The position numbers were made by a program, and so were the translations under genes. From contig CAXTSE010000015.1 in NCBI GenBank assembly GCA_964246985.1, positions 10,341 to 74,340 on the forward strand: a stretch of 64,000 nt of DNA. The letters run 5' to 3'. Shown here piece after piece: positions 27,104-35,663 of this stretch; positions within the stretch are counted from its first letter, which is position 1; the number at the start of each line of letters is the position of its first letter. The notes under the pieces are model-generated. The model was not told where the DNA came from. It saw nothing but the letters and a program-made list of their open reading frames with translations, and made no database searches. The stretch comes from CAXTSE01 sp964246985. Its GTDB lineage: Bacteria; Actinomycetota; Actinomycetes; Actinomycetales; Microbacteriaceae.

Positions 27104-28405
27104 ATGCGCTTCTCCACGGGCATTCCCGCACACGACCTGACCTACTCGGATGTCTTCCTGGTTCCCAGCCGGTCGGACGTCGGCAGCCGGCTGGCCGTCG
27201 ATCTCGCCCCCGGCGACGGCACGGGCGCCACCCTCCCGCTCGTCGCGGCCAACATGAACTCGGTCACGGGCACCCGCCTCGCCGCCACGCTGGCCCGCCG
27301 CGGTGGCCTGGGCGTGCTGCCCCAGGACCTCCCGATGCCCGACCTCGTCGCGGCCATCGAGCAGGTGAAGAGCGCATTGCTGCTCTGGGACGACCCGCTC
27401 GACGCCCGCGACCCGCGCCTCGCCGGCATCGACATCGACTCCGTCCCGACGATCGAGGCATCGGACGCGCGGGCCGCCTTCGACACGCTGGTCTCCCTCG
27501 ACAAGACGGTCGCCCATGTACGCGAGGGCGACCGCATCGTCGGCTCGACGAGTCGCACCAGCGCGCTGCGCGGCACTCTGTACACCCCGGCTCTCGATGC
27601 GCGCGGGCGGCTGCGGGTCGCCGCCGCGGTCGGCATCAACGGCGACGTCGCAGGCAAGGCGTCTGCGCTCGCGGCCGCGGGGGTCGACGTGCTCGTGCTC
27701 GATACGGCGCACGGCCACCAGGAGGGGATGCTGCGGGCGCTCGCCGCCGTGCGCGCGCTCGAACTGGGCATCCCGATCGTGGCGGGCAACATCGTGACGG
27801 CCGAGGGCGTCGAGGATCTGGTTGCCGCCGGGGCCGACATCCTGAAGGTCGGCGTCGGGCCGGGCGCCATGTGCACGACCCGCATGATGACGGCTGTCGG
27901 GCGCCCGCAGTTCTCGGCGGTGCTCGAGACGGCGCAGGCCGCGCAGGCACTGGGCGCGCACGTCTGGGCCGACGGGGGAGTGCGGTACCCCCGCGATGTC
28001 GCGCTCGCGCTCGCGGCGGGGGCCGCATCCGTCATGATCGGCTCCTGGTTCGCCGGCACGGTGGAGGCTCCGGGCGATCTCGAGGTCGACGAGGCGGGCC
28101 GGGTGTTCAAGCAGAGCTGGGGCATGGCGTCGACGAAGGCCGTGCACGCGCGCTTCGGCGGCCTCGACCCGTACGAGCTGGCCCGCAAGGAGCTCTTCGC
28201 TGAGGGCATCTCGAGCTCGAAGATCTACCTCGACCCCCTCCGCCCCTCGGTCGAGGATCTGATCGACATGATCACGGCGGGCGTCCGCAGCTCGTTCACC
28301 TACGCGGGAGCGGCCGACCTCGACGCCTTCCACGCTCGAGCGGTGGTCGGCATCCAGAGCGCGGCCGGCTACGAGGAGGGCAAGGCGCTGCCGGTCAGCT
28401 GGTAG
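27104..28405 (+). CDS. guaB1: GuaB1-family IMP dehydrogenase-like protein (probable GMP reductase)
   Basis: 433 residues. The IMPDH/GMPR barrel has VAANMNSVTG near the N-terminus, the nucleotide-binding loop with catalytic Cys257 (GVGPGAMCTTRMMT) and a flap region (KQSWGMASTKAVHARFGG). A reduced CBS-like insert (residues ~105-165) is present. It belongs to the actinobacterial GuaB1 group, reported in mycobacteria to act as GMP reductase in purine salvage rather than IMPDH. TAGCGT lies exactly 6 nt before the ATG. Confidence 0.88.
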   Translation: MRFSTGIPAHDLTYSDVFLVPSRSDVGSRLAVDLAPGDGTGATLPLVAANMNSVTGTRLAATLARRGGLGVLPQDLPMPDLVAAIEQVKSALLLWDDPLDARDPRLAGIDIDSVPTIEASDARAAFDTLVSLDKTVAHVREGDRIVGSTSRTSALRGTLYTPALDARGRLRVAAAVGINGDVAGKASALAAAGVDVLVLDTAHGHQEGMLRALAAVRALELGIPIVAGNIVTAEGVEDLVAAGADILKVGVGPGAMCTTRMMTAVGRPQFSAVLETAQAAQALGAHVWADGGVRYPRDVALALAAGAASVMIGSWFAGTVEAPGDLEVDEAGRVFKQSWGMASTKAVHARFGGLDPYELARKELFAEGISSSKIYLDPLRPSVEDLIDMITAGVRSSFTYAGAADLDAFHARAVVGIQSAAGYEEGKALPVSW

Positions 28406-28444
28406 CGGTGGTGCCCGGGCGGGGCTCGGTGGGAGCATGGGGGG

Positions 28445-29026
28445 ATGAGCGCTCCTACCGCCCTGCACATCACCGGGGATGACGAAGCAGACGCGCTGCT
28501 GAGTCGCGATCCGCTCGCATTGCTGCTCGGGATGCTGCTGGATCAGCAGGTTCCGATGGAGACGGCGTTCGCCGGGCCGGCCAAGCTGCTCGACCGGGTC
28601 GGATCGCTCGACGCGGCCGCGATCGCCGGGTACGACCCGGACGCGTTCGTCGAGGTCTGCAAGCAGTCGCCGGCGGTGCACAGGTTCCCCGGATCGATGG
28701 CGGGGCGCATCCAGAGCCTCTGCGCGGCTGTGGTCGACGACTGGGGCGGGGACGCCTCCGCGATCTGGACGCGCGACGAGCCCGACGGCGCCGAGATCCG
28801 GCGACGGCTCGAGGCCCTGCCGGGCTTCGGCGAGCAGAAGGCCAAGATCTTCGTGGCGCTGCTGGGCAAGCGCTGGGGTGTCGACGCGGCAGGGTGGCGG
28901 GATGCCGCCGGCAGCTACGGCGACGACGGCGCCTATCGCTCTGTGGCCGACATCGTCGATGCCGAGTCGCTGGGGAAGGTCCGGGAGTCCAAGCGGGCAG
29001 CGAAGGCCGCGGCGAAGTCCGCCTAG
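28445..29026 (+). CDS. HhH-GPD base-excision repair family protein
   Basis: 193 residues. A helix-hairpin-helix (LEALPGFGEQKAKIFVALLGKRWG) follows a helical glycosylase-like domain (LALLLGMLLDQQVPMETAFAGP). The basic C-terminal tail (SKRAAKAAAKSA) may bind DNA. No iron-sulfur cysteine loop is present. This actinobacterial group is often named HhH-GPD-type repair protein; the substrate lesion is unknown. Confidence 0.78.
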   Translation: MSAPTALHITGDDEADALLSRDPLALLLGMLLDQQVPMETAFAGPAKLLDRVGSLDAAAIAGYDPDAFVEVCKQSPAVHRFPGSMAGRIQSLCAAVVDDWGGDASAIWTRDEPDGAEIRRRLEALPGFGEQKAKIFVALLGKRWGVDAAGWRDAAGSYGDDGAYRSVADIVDAESLGKVRESKRAAKAAAKSA

Positions 29027-29085
29027 ACTTGACGGCCTATGGATGACCCTCCGTCTGCGCCAGCCATCCCGTTCGAGACCCTCTC

Positions 29086-30405
29086 ATGAGCAGTGACATC
29101 GTCCTGCTCCTCGTGGGCATCCTCCTCACCGTCGGCACCGGTCTGTTCGTCGCCAGCGAGTTCGCCCTCGTCAACCTCGATCGCGCCGACCTCGAGGCGC
29201 GCGAGCAGCGCGGAGAGCGCATGCTCGGCTCCACCATCAGCGCGCTCAAGGTCACCTCGACCCACCTCTCGAGCGCACAGCTCGGAATCACCCTCACGAC
29301 GCTGCTGACCGGCTACACCCTCGAACCCGCGTTCAGCAGCTTCCTCACGCCTCCCCTCGTGTCGCTCGGAGTGCCCGACGGCGCCCTGCCCGTCGTGGCC
29401 ACCATCGCCGCCGTCGTGGTCGCCACCCTCCTGTCGATGATCATCGGCGAGCTCGTGCCCAAGAACTTCGCGCTCGCCCTGCCGCGGCAGACCGCCAAGA
29501 TCGTGATCCCGTTCCAGCTGGTCTTCACGGCCGTGTTCAAGCCGTTCGTGAAGCTGCTCAACGGCACCGCCAACGCGATCCTCCGCGCCATCGGCATCGA
29601 GCCGCGCGAGGAGCTCAGCTCCGCCCGCACCGCCGACGAGTTGAAGAGCCTCGTGCGCCGTTCCGCCAGCGAGGGATCGCTCGACCGCGACACGGCGACG
29701 CTGCTGGCGCGCACCCTCGCCTTCTCGGATCACATCGCCGCCGACGTGATGACGCCCCGCCCGCGCGTGATGAGCATCGACAAGTCCGAGAGCGCCGACG
29801 CGGTCATCGACCTCGCCCGTCGCACCGGGCACTCGCGATTCCCGGTGATCGACGACGACATCGACGACGTCGTGGGCGTCGTGCACGTCAAGCAGGCTGT
29901 CGGCGTCCCGCGCGAGAGACGGTCCGGGGTGCCGGTGTCGGCTCTGAAGTCCGACGCGCTGCGGGTGCCCGAGACGATGAGGCTCGACACCCTCCTCGGC
30001 GAGCTGCGCCTGAAGGGCTACCAGATGGCGGTCGTCGTCGACGAGTACGGCGGAACCGCCGGCGTCGCCACCCTCGAGGACCTCGTGGAGGAGCTCGTCG
30101 GCGAGGTGTCCGACGAGCACGACCGCTCCCGCGCCGACGTGGTGCGCAGCCGCAACTGGCTGACGTTCCCCGGTGCGCTCAGGCCGGACGAGCTGCTCGA
30201 GCGCGCCGACGTCACGGTGCCGGAGGAGGGTCCGTACGAGACGGTGGCCGGATGGCTGATGAGCGAGCTCGGACGCGTCGCCGAGGCCGGTGACACCGTC
30301 GAGATCGAGGCCGGGATCTTCCGGGTCGAGAGGATGGACGGGCGGCGCATCGACCGCGTCCGCTTCACCCCGACCGTCGTCGAGACCGACGGGGGCGACT
30401 CATGA
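29086..30405 (+). CDS. CNNM/CorC-type membrane protein with CBS pair and CorC_HlyC domain
   Basis: 439 residues. A DUF21 transmembrane domain (residues 1-195), a Bateman module of two CBS repeats (MTPRPRVMSID; GHSRFPVIDDD; MAVVVDEYGG) and a C-terminal CorC_HlyC domain (RSRNWLTFPGALRPDELL). The family is linked to Mg2+/Co2+ transport or sensing; the older name hemolysin is misleading. TAGACT at 29024-29029 may be its -10. It overlaps the next, related gene (ATGA). Confidence 0.9.
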   Translation: MSSDIVLLLVGILLTVGTGLFVASEFALVNLDRADLEAREQRGERMLGSTISALKVTSTHLSSAQLGITLTTLLTGYTLEPAFSSFLTPPLVSLGVPDGALPVVATIAAVVVATLLSMIIGELVPKNFALALPRQTAKIVIPFQLVFTAVFKPFVKLLNGTANAILRAIGIEPREELSSARTADELKSLVRRSASEGSLDRDTATLLARTLAFSDHIAADVMTPRPRVMSIDKSESADAVIDLARRTGHSRFPVIDDDIDDVVGVVHVKQAVGVPRERRSGVPVSALKSDALRVPETMRLDTLLGELRLKGYQMAVVVDEYGGTAGVATLEDLVEELVGEVSDEHDRSRADVVRSRNWLTFPGALRPDELLERADVTVPEEGPYETVAGWLMSELGRVAEAGDTVEIEAGIFRVERMDGRRIDRVRFTPTVVETDGGDS

Positions 30406-31436
30406 TCGATTGGGCCGGCATCGCCTGGCTCTTCGTGCTGCTCGCCATCAACGCGTTTTTCGTCGGCGCCGAGTTCTCGGTCATCTCGGCACGGCGCTCG
30501 CAGATCGAGCCGAGGGCCGAGGCCGGGTCGCGCGCCGCCAAGACAGCGCTCTGGGCGATGGAGCACGCCACGCTCATGCTGGCCACCTGCCAGCTGGGCA
30601 TCACCGTCTGCTCCCTGCTCATCCTCAACGTGTCGGAGCCGGCGATCCACCACCTGCTCGAGATCCCGCTCGAGCTGACCGGACTGCCCGAGGAGGTCGT
30701 CAGCACCGCCGCGTTCATCATCACGCTGATCATCGTGTCGTTCCTGCACGTGGTGCTCGGCGAGATGGTGCCGAAGAACCTGTCGTTCTCGGTGCCCGAC
30801 CGCGCCGTGCTGATCCTCGCGACCCCGCTGGTGTTCTTCGCCACCGTGTTCCGCCCGATCATCGTGGCGCTCAACGCCACAGCCAACGGCGTCCTCCGCC
30901 TGTTCCGGGTGGAGCCCAAGAACGAGGCGACCAGCGCGTTCACGGTCGAGGAGGTGGCGACGATCGTCGCGACCTCCAAGCGCGAGGGCGTGCTGACCGA
31001 CTCCACCGGCACCCTCAACAAGGCGTTCGAGTTCACGGAGAAGAAGGTGCGGGATGTCGCGGTCAGCATGACTGCGCTCGTCACCCTTCCCGAGGACGCG
31101 GCCCCGAGCGACGTCGAGAAGGCGGTGTCGCAGCACGGCTTCAGCCGCTACGTGCTCGTCGACGAGGCCGGCGAGCCGACCGGCTACCTGCACCTCAAGG
31201 ACGTCATCGACCTCGACGAGGACGAGTTCACCGAACCGGTTCCGCCGAAGCGCATCCGCCAGCTGATCTCGATGTTCCGCGACACGGAGGTCGAGGATGC
31301 GCTGGCCACCATGCGCCGCTCCGGCAGCCATGTGGCGCGCGTCTTCGACGAGACCGGGGCGACCCGCGGGGTGCTGTTCCTCGAGGACATCATCGAGGAG
31401 CTCGTGGGCGAGGTCCAGGACGCGACGCGTCGCTAG
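30402..31436 (+). CDS. CNNM/CorC-type membrane protein lacking the CorC_HlyC domain
   Basis: 344 residues. Same DUF21 plus CBS architecture as the previous gene (LHVVLGEMVPKNLSFSVPDRA; FSRYVLVDEAGEPTGYLHLKDVID), but it ends just after the second CBS (LFLEDIIEELVGEVQDATRR), without the C-terminal domain. The overlap suggests equal expression and a heterodimer. Probably divalent-cation homeostasis (inference). Confidence 0.88.
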   Translation: MIDWAGIAWLFVLLAINAFFVGAEFSVISARRSQIEPRAEAGSRAAKTALWAMEHATLMLATCQLGITVCSLLILNVSEPAIHHLLEIPLELTGLPEEVVSTAAFIITLIIVSFLHVVLGEMVPKNLSFSVPDRAVLILATPLVFFATVFRPIIVALNATANGVLRLFRVEPKNEATSAFTVEEVATIVATSKREGVLTDSTGTLNKAFEFTEKKVRDVAVSMTALVTLPEDAAPSDVEKAVSQHGFSRYVLVDEAGEPTGYLHLKDVIDLDEDEFTEPVPPKRIRQLISMFRDTEVEDALATMRRSGSHVARVFDETGATRGVLFLEDIIEELVGEVQDATRR

Positions 31437-31462
31437 GAGACGCCAGCCGCTAGCGTTGCCGC

Positions 31463-32353
31463 ATGGTCACAGGCGCCCTCGTCATCGGTGAAGCACTCGT
31501 CGACGTGGTCGACCAGGTCGCGCATCCGGGCGGCAGCCCGCTCAACGTGGCCGTCGGGCTGGCGCGGCTTGGTGTTCCGGCCACCCTCCACGCGCAGATC
31601 GCTCCCGACGCCTACGGCACCGAGATCGCGAGCCACCTCGCCGAGAGCGGCGTCGAGATCACGCCGGGCACGGTGACGGCCGAGCGCACCTCCGTCGCCG
31701 AGGCGACCATCGCGGCCGACGGCTCGGCCACCTACCGCTTCGACATCACCTGGGATCCCGCGCCCGCCTCCGTCGACGGGTTCGCGCTCGTGCACACCGG
31801 GTCCATCGGCGCGTCGCTCGAGCCGGGGGCGGCGCTCGTCGAGCGGCTGCTCGTCGAGGCGAGACCCACGGCGACCATCGCCTTCGACCCCAACGTGCGC
31901 GCGGCGCTGATGGGCGACGTCGACGCAGCCCGTGTGCGGATCGAGCGCCTGGTAGGGCTCGCCGACGTCGTGAAGGCCAGCGACGAGGACCTGGACTGGC
32001 TCTACCCCGGTCGCGCGCCCGAGGCGGTCATCGCCGACTGGCTCGCGACCGGCCCCGCCCTGGTGATCGTGACCCGCGGGGGAGCCGGGGCGGATGCCGT
32101 GGCGGAATCCGGCGCCCTGCACGTCGACGCACCCGTCACAGAGGTCGTCGACACGATCGGCGCGGGGGATTCGTTCATGGCGGGCCTCCTCGCGGCGCTC
32201 GCCGATCGCGACCTGCTGGGTGCGGAGAGGCGGGATGCGCTGCGCGCCATCGACACCGCCGCGGTCGCCGACGTCGTCGGCTTCGCTGCCCGGTGCGCCG
32301 CCATCACGGTCTCGCGCGCCGGCGCGAACCCGCCGACGCGCGCCGACCTCTAG
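31463..32353 (+). CDS. PfkB-family carbohydrate kinase (fructokinase-like)
   Basis: 296 residues. N-terminal GGSPLNVAVGLARLGVPATLHAQI and the C-terminal catalytic DTIGAGDSFMAGLLAAL are the two ribokinase-family signatures. The sugar cannot be assigned, though closest in pattern to fructokinases. TAGCGT lies exactly 6 nt before the ATG (31451-31456). The TAG stop overlaps the convergent oxidoreductase gene. Confidence 0.86.
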   Translation: MVTGALVIGEALVDVVDQVAHPGGSPLNVAVGLARLGVPATLHAQIAPDAYGTEIASHLAESGVEITPGTVTAERTSVAEATIAADGSATYRFDITWDPAPASVDGFALVHTGSIGASLEPGAALVERLLVEARPTATIAFDPNVRAALMGDVDAARVRIERLVGLADVVKASDEDLDWLYPGRAPEAVIADWLATGPALVIVTRGGAGADAVAESGALHVDAPVTEVVDTIGAGDSFMAGLLAALADRDLLGAERRDALRAIDTAAVADVVGFAARCAAITVSRAGANPPTRADL

Positions 32354-33447
32354 CGCCGGGGCCGCGCCCTGAGGTACTGCGACGGCCAGTAGTCGATCTC
32401 GACGCCGAGCTCGCCCGCCGCGCGCAGCGTGAAGTGCGGATCTCGCATCGCCTCGCGCCCGAGCATCACAGCGTCGGCCTGGCCGGACTCGATGATGTGC
32501 TGCGCCTGAGCCGCGTCGGTGATGAGGCCGACCGCGTTCACCGGCACCCCCGCCGATCCGCGCACCGACTCGGCGAACGGCACCTGGTAGCCGGGCCCGA
32601 GCGGGATGCGGACTCCCGACACCAGCCCGCCGGTCGAGATGTCGAACAGGTCCGCCCCCGCCTCGCGCGCCCATCCGGCGACGGCGGCGGTCTGCTCTGC
32701 ATCCCAGCCGCCCTCCGCGTAGTCGGTGGCCGAGAAGCGCACGAGGATCGGCACGCCGTCGCCGATCTCGGCCCGCACCGCCCGCACGATCTCGAGCAGC
32801 AGGCGAGCGCGGTTCTCGAGAGAGCCGCCGTACGCGTCCTCGCGCCTGTTCGACAGCGGCGAGAGGAACTGGTGCAGCAGGTACCCGTGCGCCGCATGCA
32901 GCTCGACCAGGTCGAAGCCCGCGTCGAGCGCGCGCCGAGCCCCCGCGCGGAAGGCGTCCACGATGTCCGGAAGCTCGTCGAGGCCGAGAGCCCGCGGCGC
33001 CGCGTAGCCCTCGAACGCGATGTCGGATGCCGACACGGTCTGCCAGCCGCCGTCGTCGCTCGGGATCGTGCCCTTCTCGACCGGCCGGCCGGCGTACTCG
33101 CCCCACTCGGGGAACACCGACGCCTTGCGGCCGGCGTGGGCGAGCTGGAGGCCCATCGCGGCACCCTGGGTGTGCCCGAAGTCGGTGACGCGGCGCCAGG
33201 CCTCGACCTGCCGGTCGTTCCAGATGCCGGTGTCGTGCGGCGAGATGCGCCCCTCAGGCGTCACGGCGGTCGCCTCGGCGACGACGAGTCCTGCGCCGCC
33301 GCGGGCGAACGCGCCCAGGTGCACCAGGTGCCAGTCGGTGGGCGCGCCGTCGCGGGCGGTGACCGTGTACTGGCAGAGGGCAGGGATCCAGCTGCGGTTG
33401 CGGATCGTGAGATCGCGCAGCTCGATCGGGTCGAAGAGGCCGGGCAT
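32350..33447 (-). CDS. NADH:flavin oxidoreductase, old-yellow-enzyme (YqjM) type
   Basis: 365 residues. An FMN-binding TIM barrel: WIPALCQYTV at the start (active-site-lid Cys of the YqjM class), HAGRKASV, and HAAHGYLLHQFLSP with SNRREDAYGGSLENR. It reduces activated C=C bonds with NADPH. The ATG overlaps the stop of the upstream HAD gene, so the two are co-transcribed from a divergent promoter. Confidence 0.92.
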   Translation of the reverse strand: MPGLFDPIELRDLTIRNRSWIPALCQYTVTARDGAPTDWHLVHLGAFARGGAGLVVAEATAVTPEGRISPHDTGIWNDRQVEAWRRVTDFGHTQGAAMGLQLAHAGRKASVFPEWGEYAGRPVEKGTIPSDDGGWQTVSASDIAFEGYAAPRALGLDELPDIVDAFRAGARRALDAGFDLVELHAAHGYLLHQFLSPLSNRREDAYGGSLENRARLLLEIVRAVRAEIGDGVPILVRFSATDYAEGGWDAEQTAAVAGWAREAGADLFDISTGGLVSGVRIPLGPGYQVPFAESVRGSAGVPVNAVGLITDAAQAQHIIESGQADAVMLGREAMRDPHFTLRAAGELGVEIDYWPSQYLRARPRR

Positions 33448-34064
33448 CAGGCGGCCAGCCCCTCGAGGAACCCGCGGAGTCCGTCGGCGCCCGTGAAGAC
33501 GTGGCCCGTGCCGCCGAGCTCTTCCAGCGCAGCCACGTTCTCTGCCTTGTTGTCGACGAAGACGAACTCGTCGAACCCGATGCCGAGCTCGGCAGCGACA
33601 TGCTCGTAGATGTCGGCGTGCGGCTTGATCATGCCCAGCTCGGCGCTGACGAACACGCGCTCGAAGCCCTCGCTGAACGGTGCGTTGCGGAACGCGTCGG
33701 CGAAGTCGAAGCCCGCGTTCGACAGGAGGGCGAGGCGGGTGCCGCCCGCGCGCAGCTCTCCGATGAGAGTGACCGTGCCCGGATCGGTGCTGAACCAGCT
33801 GCGGAAGTCGCGCACCCACAGCTCGTGGCGCTCCGCATCCGACCAGGTGGTGCCGAGCTCGTCGGCGAGGCGGGTCCAGTACTCGCGGACGGTCATGGTG
33901 CCCTGGTCGAGAGGCTCGCGGTGCCGCCAGTAGGTCGGCCAGAACGCGTCGCCGCCGACGCCCGCGACCTCCAGCAGGGCGGCGGTGTCGCTCGCGGAGG
34001 GGGAGAGCGAGATCACCTCCCCGTAGTCGAAGACGATTACGCGGCCGGGGATGCTGATGCTCAC
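33447..34064 (-). CDS. HAD-superfamily hydrolase (YihX-like)
   Basis: 205 residues. Motif I FDYGEV (nucleophile Asp, with Gly at the usual second Asp position, as in YihX-like phosphatases), motif II LLSNAG, the lysine near ELGMIKPHADIYEH and motif III FVDNKAENV. Probably a sugar-phosphate or small-molecule phosphatase. GTG start exactly 6 nt from a minus-strand TAGGGT shared with nnrD. Confidence 0.85.
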   Translation of the reverse strand: MSISIPGRVIVFDYGEVISLSPSASDTAALLEVAGVGGDAFWPTYWRHREPLDQGTMTVREYWTRLADELGTTWSDAERHELWVRDFRSWFSTDPGTVTLIGELRAGGTRLALLSNAGFDFADAFRNAPFSEGFERVFVSAELGMIKPHADIYEHVAAELGIGFDEFVFVDNKAENVAALEELGGTGHVFTGADGLRGFLEGLAA

Positions 34065-34070
34065 CCTCCA

Positions 34071-34080
34071 ACCCTAGGGT
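34071..34080. promoter_or_regulatory. Palindromic bidirectional -10 element
   Basis: ACCCTAGGGT is a perfect 10-bp palindrome that reads TAGGGT on both strands. It lies exactly 6 nt from the ATG of nnrD (34087, plus) and 6 nt from the GTG of the HAD gene (34064, minus), so both genes appear to be leaderless and to share overlapping -10 boxes. Confidence 0.65.
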
Positions 34081-34086
34081 GGCTGC

Positions 34087-34935
34087 ATGGCGGATACCGG
34101 CGCGGGCGACTCGAGGACGGCGCTCTTCGGCGCAGAGGATGCGGCGGCCTGGATCGCGGTCCCCGGCCCCGATGACGACAAGTACTCGCGCGGAGTGGTC
34201 GGATTCGTCACCGGCTCGGCACGCTACCCGGGAGCGGCCGTGCTCGGCGTGGAAGCCGCGCTGCATATAGGGGTCGGGATGGTGCGCTACCGCGGACCCG
34301 GTCGTCCGACGCGACTGGTGCTGCAGCGTCGGCCCGAGGCGGTCACCGCGGACGGTCGCGTCCAGGCGTGGGTGCTCGGCTCGGGCCAGGACGCCGCCGA
34401 GCGCGACGAGGCGACACGGCTGCTGCTCGACCAGGCTCTCGAGCAGCCGGTGCCGATCGTGCTCGACGGAGGAGCCCTCGACCTCTGGCGGCGGGCATCT
34501 GGGCCGGTCGTCGTGACCCCGCACGCCGGCGAGCTCGCGCGAGTGCTCGGAGAGGACAGGCAGGCCGTCCTCGACGATCTGGCGGGCGCCGCCCGACGCG
34601 CGGCCGACACCCTCGGTGCGACGGTGCTGCTCAAGGGGCACACGACGCACGTCGCCGTGCCCGGCGGCCCGCTGCTACGGGTGCGGTCGGCGCCGAGCTG
34701 GCTGGCGACCGCGGGGGCGGGGGATGCCCTTGCCGGCATCCTCGGAGCGCTCGTCGCGACGCATCACGTCCGCCTTGCCGAGGACCCCGGCGCACTGGCA
34801 CCGCTCGCCGCCACGGCCGCCGTCGTGCACGGTCTCGCTGCCGAGCGCGCGTCGGGCGGCGGGCCGTTCACGATCCTCGGGCTGTGCGCGGAGCTGCCCG
34901 CTGTCGTGGCGTCGCTCGTGACGGACGCTGCTTAG
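34087..34935 (+). CDS. nnrD: ADP-dependent NAD(P)H-hydrate dehydratase
   Basis: 282 residues. The CARKD/YjeF C-terminal fold: KYSRGVVGFVTGSARYPGAAVL at the start, VVVTPHAGELARVLG, VLLKGHTTHVA and the catalytic TAGAGDALAGILGALVA. It repairs hydrated NADH/NADPH using ADP. The epimerase domain often fused to it is absent, so a separate NnrE is expected elsewhere. Its TAG overlaps the convergent ABC gene. Confidence 0.92.
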   Translation: MADTGAGDSRTALFGAEDAAAWIAVPGPDDDKYSRGVVGFVTGSARYPGAAVLGVEAALHIGVGMVRYRGPGRPTRLVLQRRPEAVTADGRVQAWVLGSGQDAAERDEATRLLLDQALEQPVPIVLDGGALDLWRRASGPVVVTPHAGELARVLGEDRQAVLDDLAGAARRAADTLGATVLLKGHTTHVAVPGGPLLRVRSAPSWLATAGAGDALAGILGALVATHHVRLAEDPGALAPLAATAAVVHGLAAERASGGGPFTILGLCAELPAVVASLVTDAA

Positions 34936-35663
34936 CCGAGGCGGCCCAGGAACTCCCGCGTGCGCTCCTGCTGCGGCGACCCGAACAGCTGCTCGGGCGG
35001 GCCCTGCTCGACGATCCGTCCGCCGTCGAGGAACAGCACCCGGTCGGCGACGTCGCGGGCGAACGCCATCTCGTGCGTCGCCATCAGGATCGTGGTGCCG
35101 TCGCGCCCGAGCTCGCGCACCAGCTCGAGCACCTCGCCCACGAGCTCGGGGTCGAGCGCACTGGTGATCTCGTCGAGCAGCAGCACCTCCGGGTCGGTCG
35201 CCAGCGCGCGCGCGATGGCGGCGCGCTGCTGCTGTCCGCCGGAGAGGCGGTCCGGATGCGAGCGCGCGTGCTCCGTGAGCCCGATGCGCTCCAGCAGGGC
35301 CAGGCCTCGCTCCTCGGCGGCCGCACGCGGCATCCGCAGCACCTTCCGCGACGCCAGCGTCACGTTGTCGAGGACGCTGAGATGCGGGAACAGGTTGAAG
35401 CTCTGGAACACGACCCCGAAGCGCGCCCGAACCCGATCGACCTGCACGCGCGGGTCGCTGATGTCGGCGTCGCCCAGCCAGATCTGCCCGTCGTCGATGC
35501 GCTCGAGCAGGTTGAGGCACCGCAGCAGGGTCGACTTTCCCGACCCGCTCGGACCGATCAGCGTGACAACCTCGTGAGCGGCGAGATCGAGCGACACCCC
35601 GTCGAGCACGACACGGTCGCCGTACCGCTTGACGATGTCGTCGGCTCTCAGCACAGAGGGCAT
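34932..35663 (-). CDS. Polar amino-acid ABC transporter, ATP-binding protein
   Basis: 243 residues. Walker A GPSGSGKST, Q-loop FQSFNLFPH, signature LSGGQQQR and Walker B VLLLDEITSALD identify a GlnQ/HisP-type ATPase. It is the last gene of a substrate-binding/permease/ATPase operon and overlaps the permease stop. Confidence 0.95.
   Translation of the reverse strand: MPSVLRADDIVKRYGDRVVLDGVSLDLAAHEVVTLIGPSGSGKSTLLRCLNLLERIDDGQIWLGDADISDPRVQVDRVRARFGVVFQSFNLFPHLSVLDNVTLASRKVLRMPRAAAEERGLALLERIGLTEHARSHPDRLSGGQQQRAAIARALATDPEVLLLDEITSALDPELVGEVLELVRELGRDGTTILMATHEMAFARDVADRVLFLDGGRIVEQGPPEQLFGSPQQERTREFLGRLG

Noticed and set aside
33554..34064. HAD protein as a pseudogene because motif I lacks the second Asp
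   Set aside because: DxG is normal for YihX-like members, and motifs II and III are intact.
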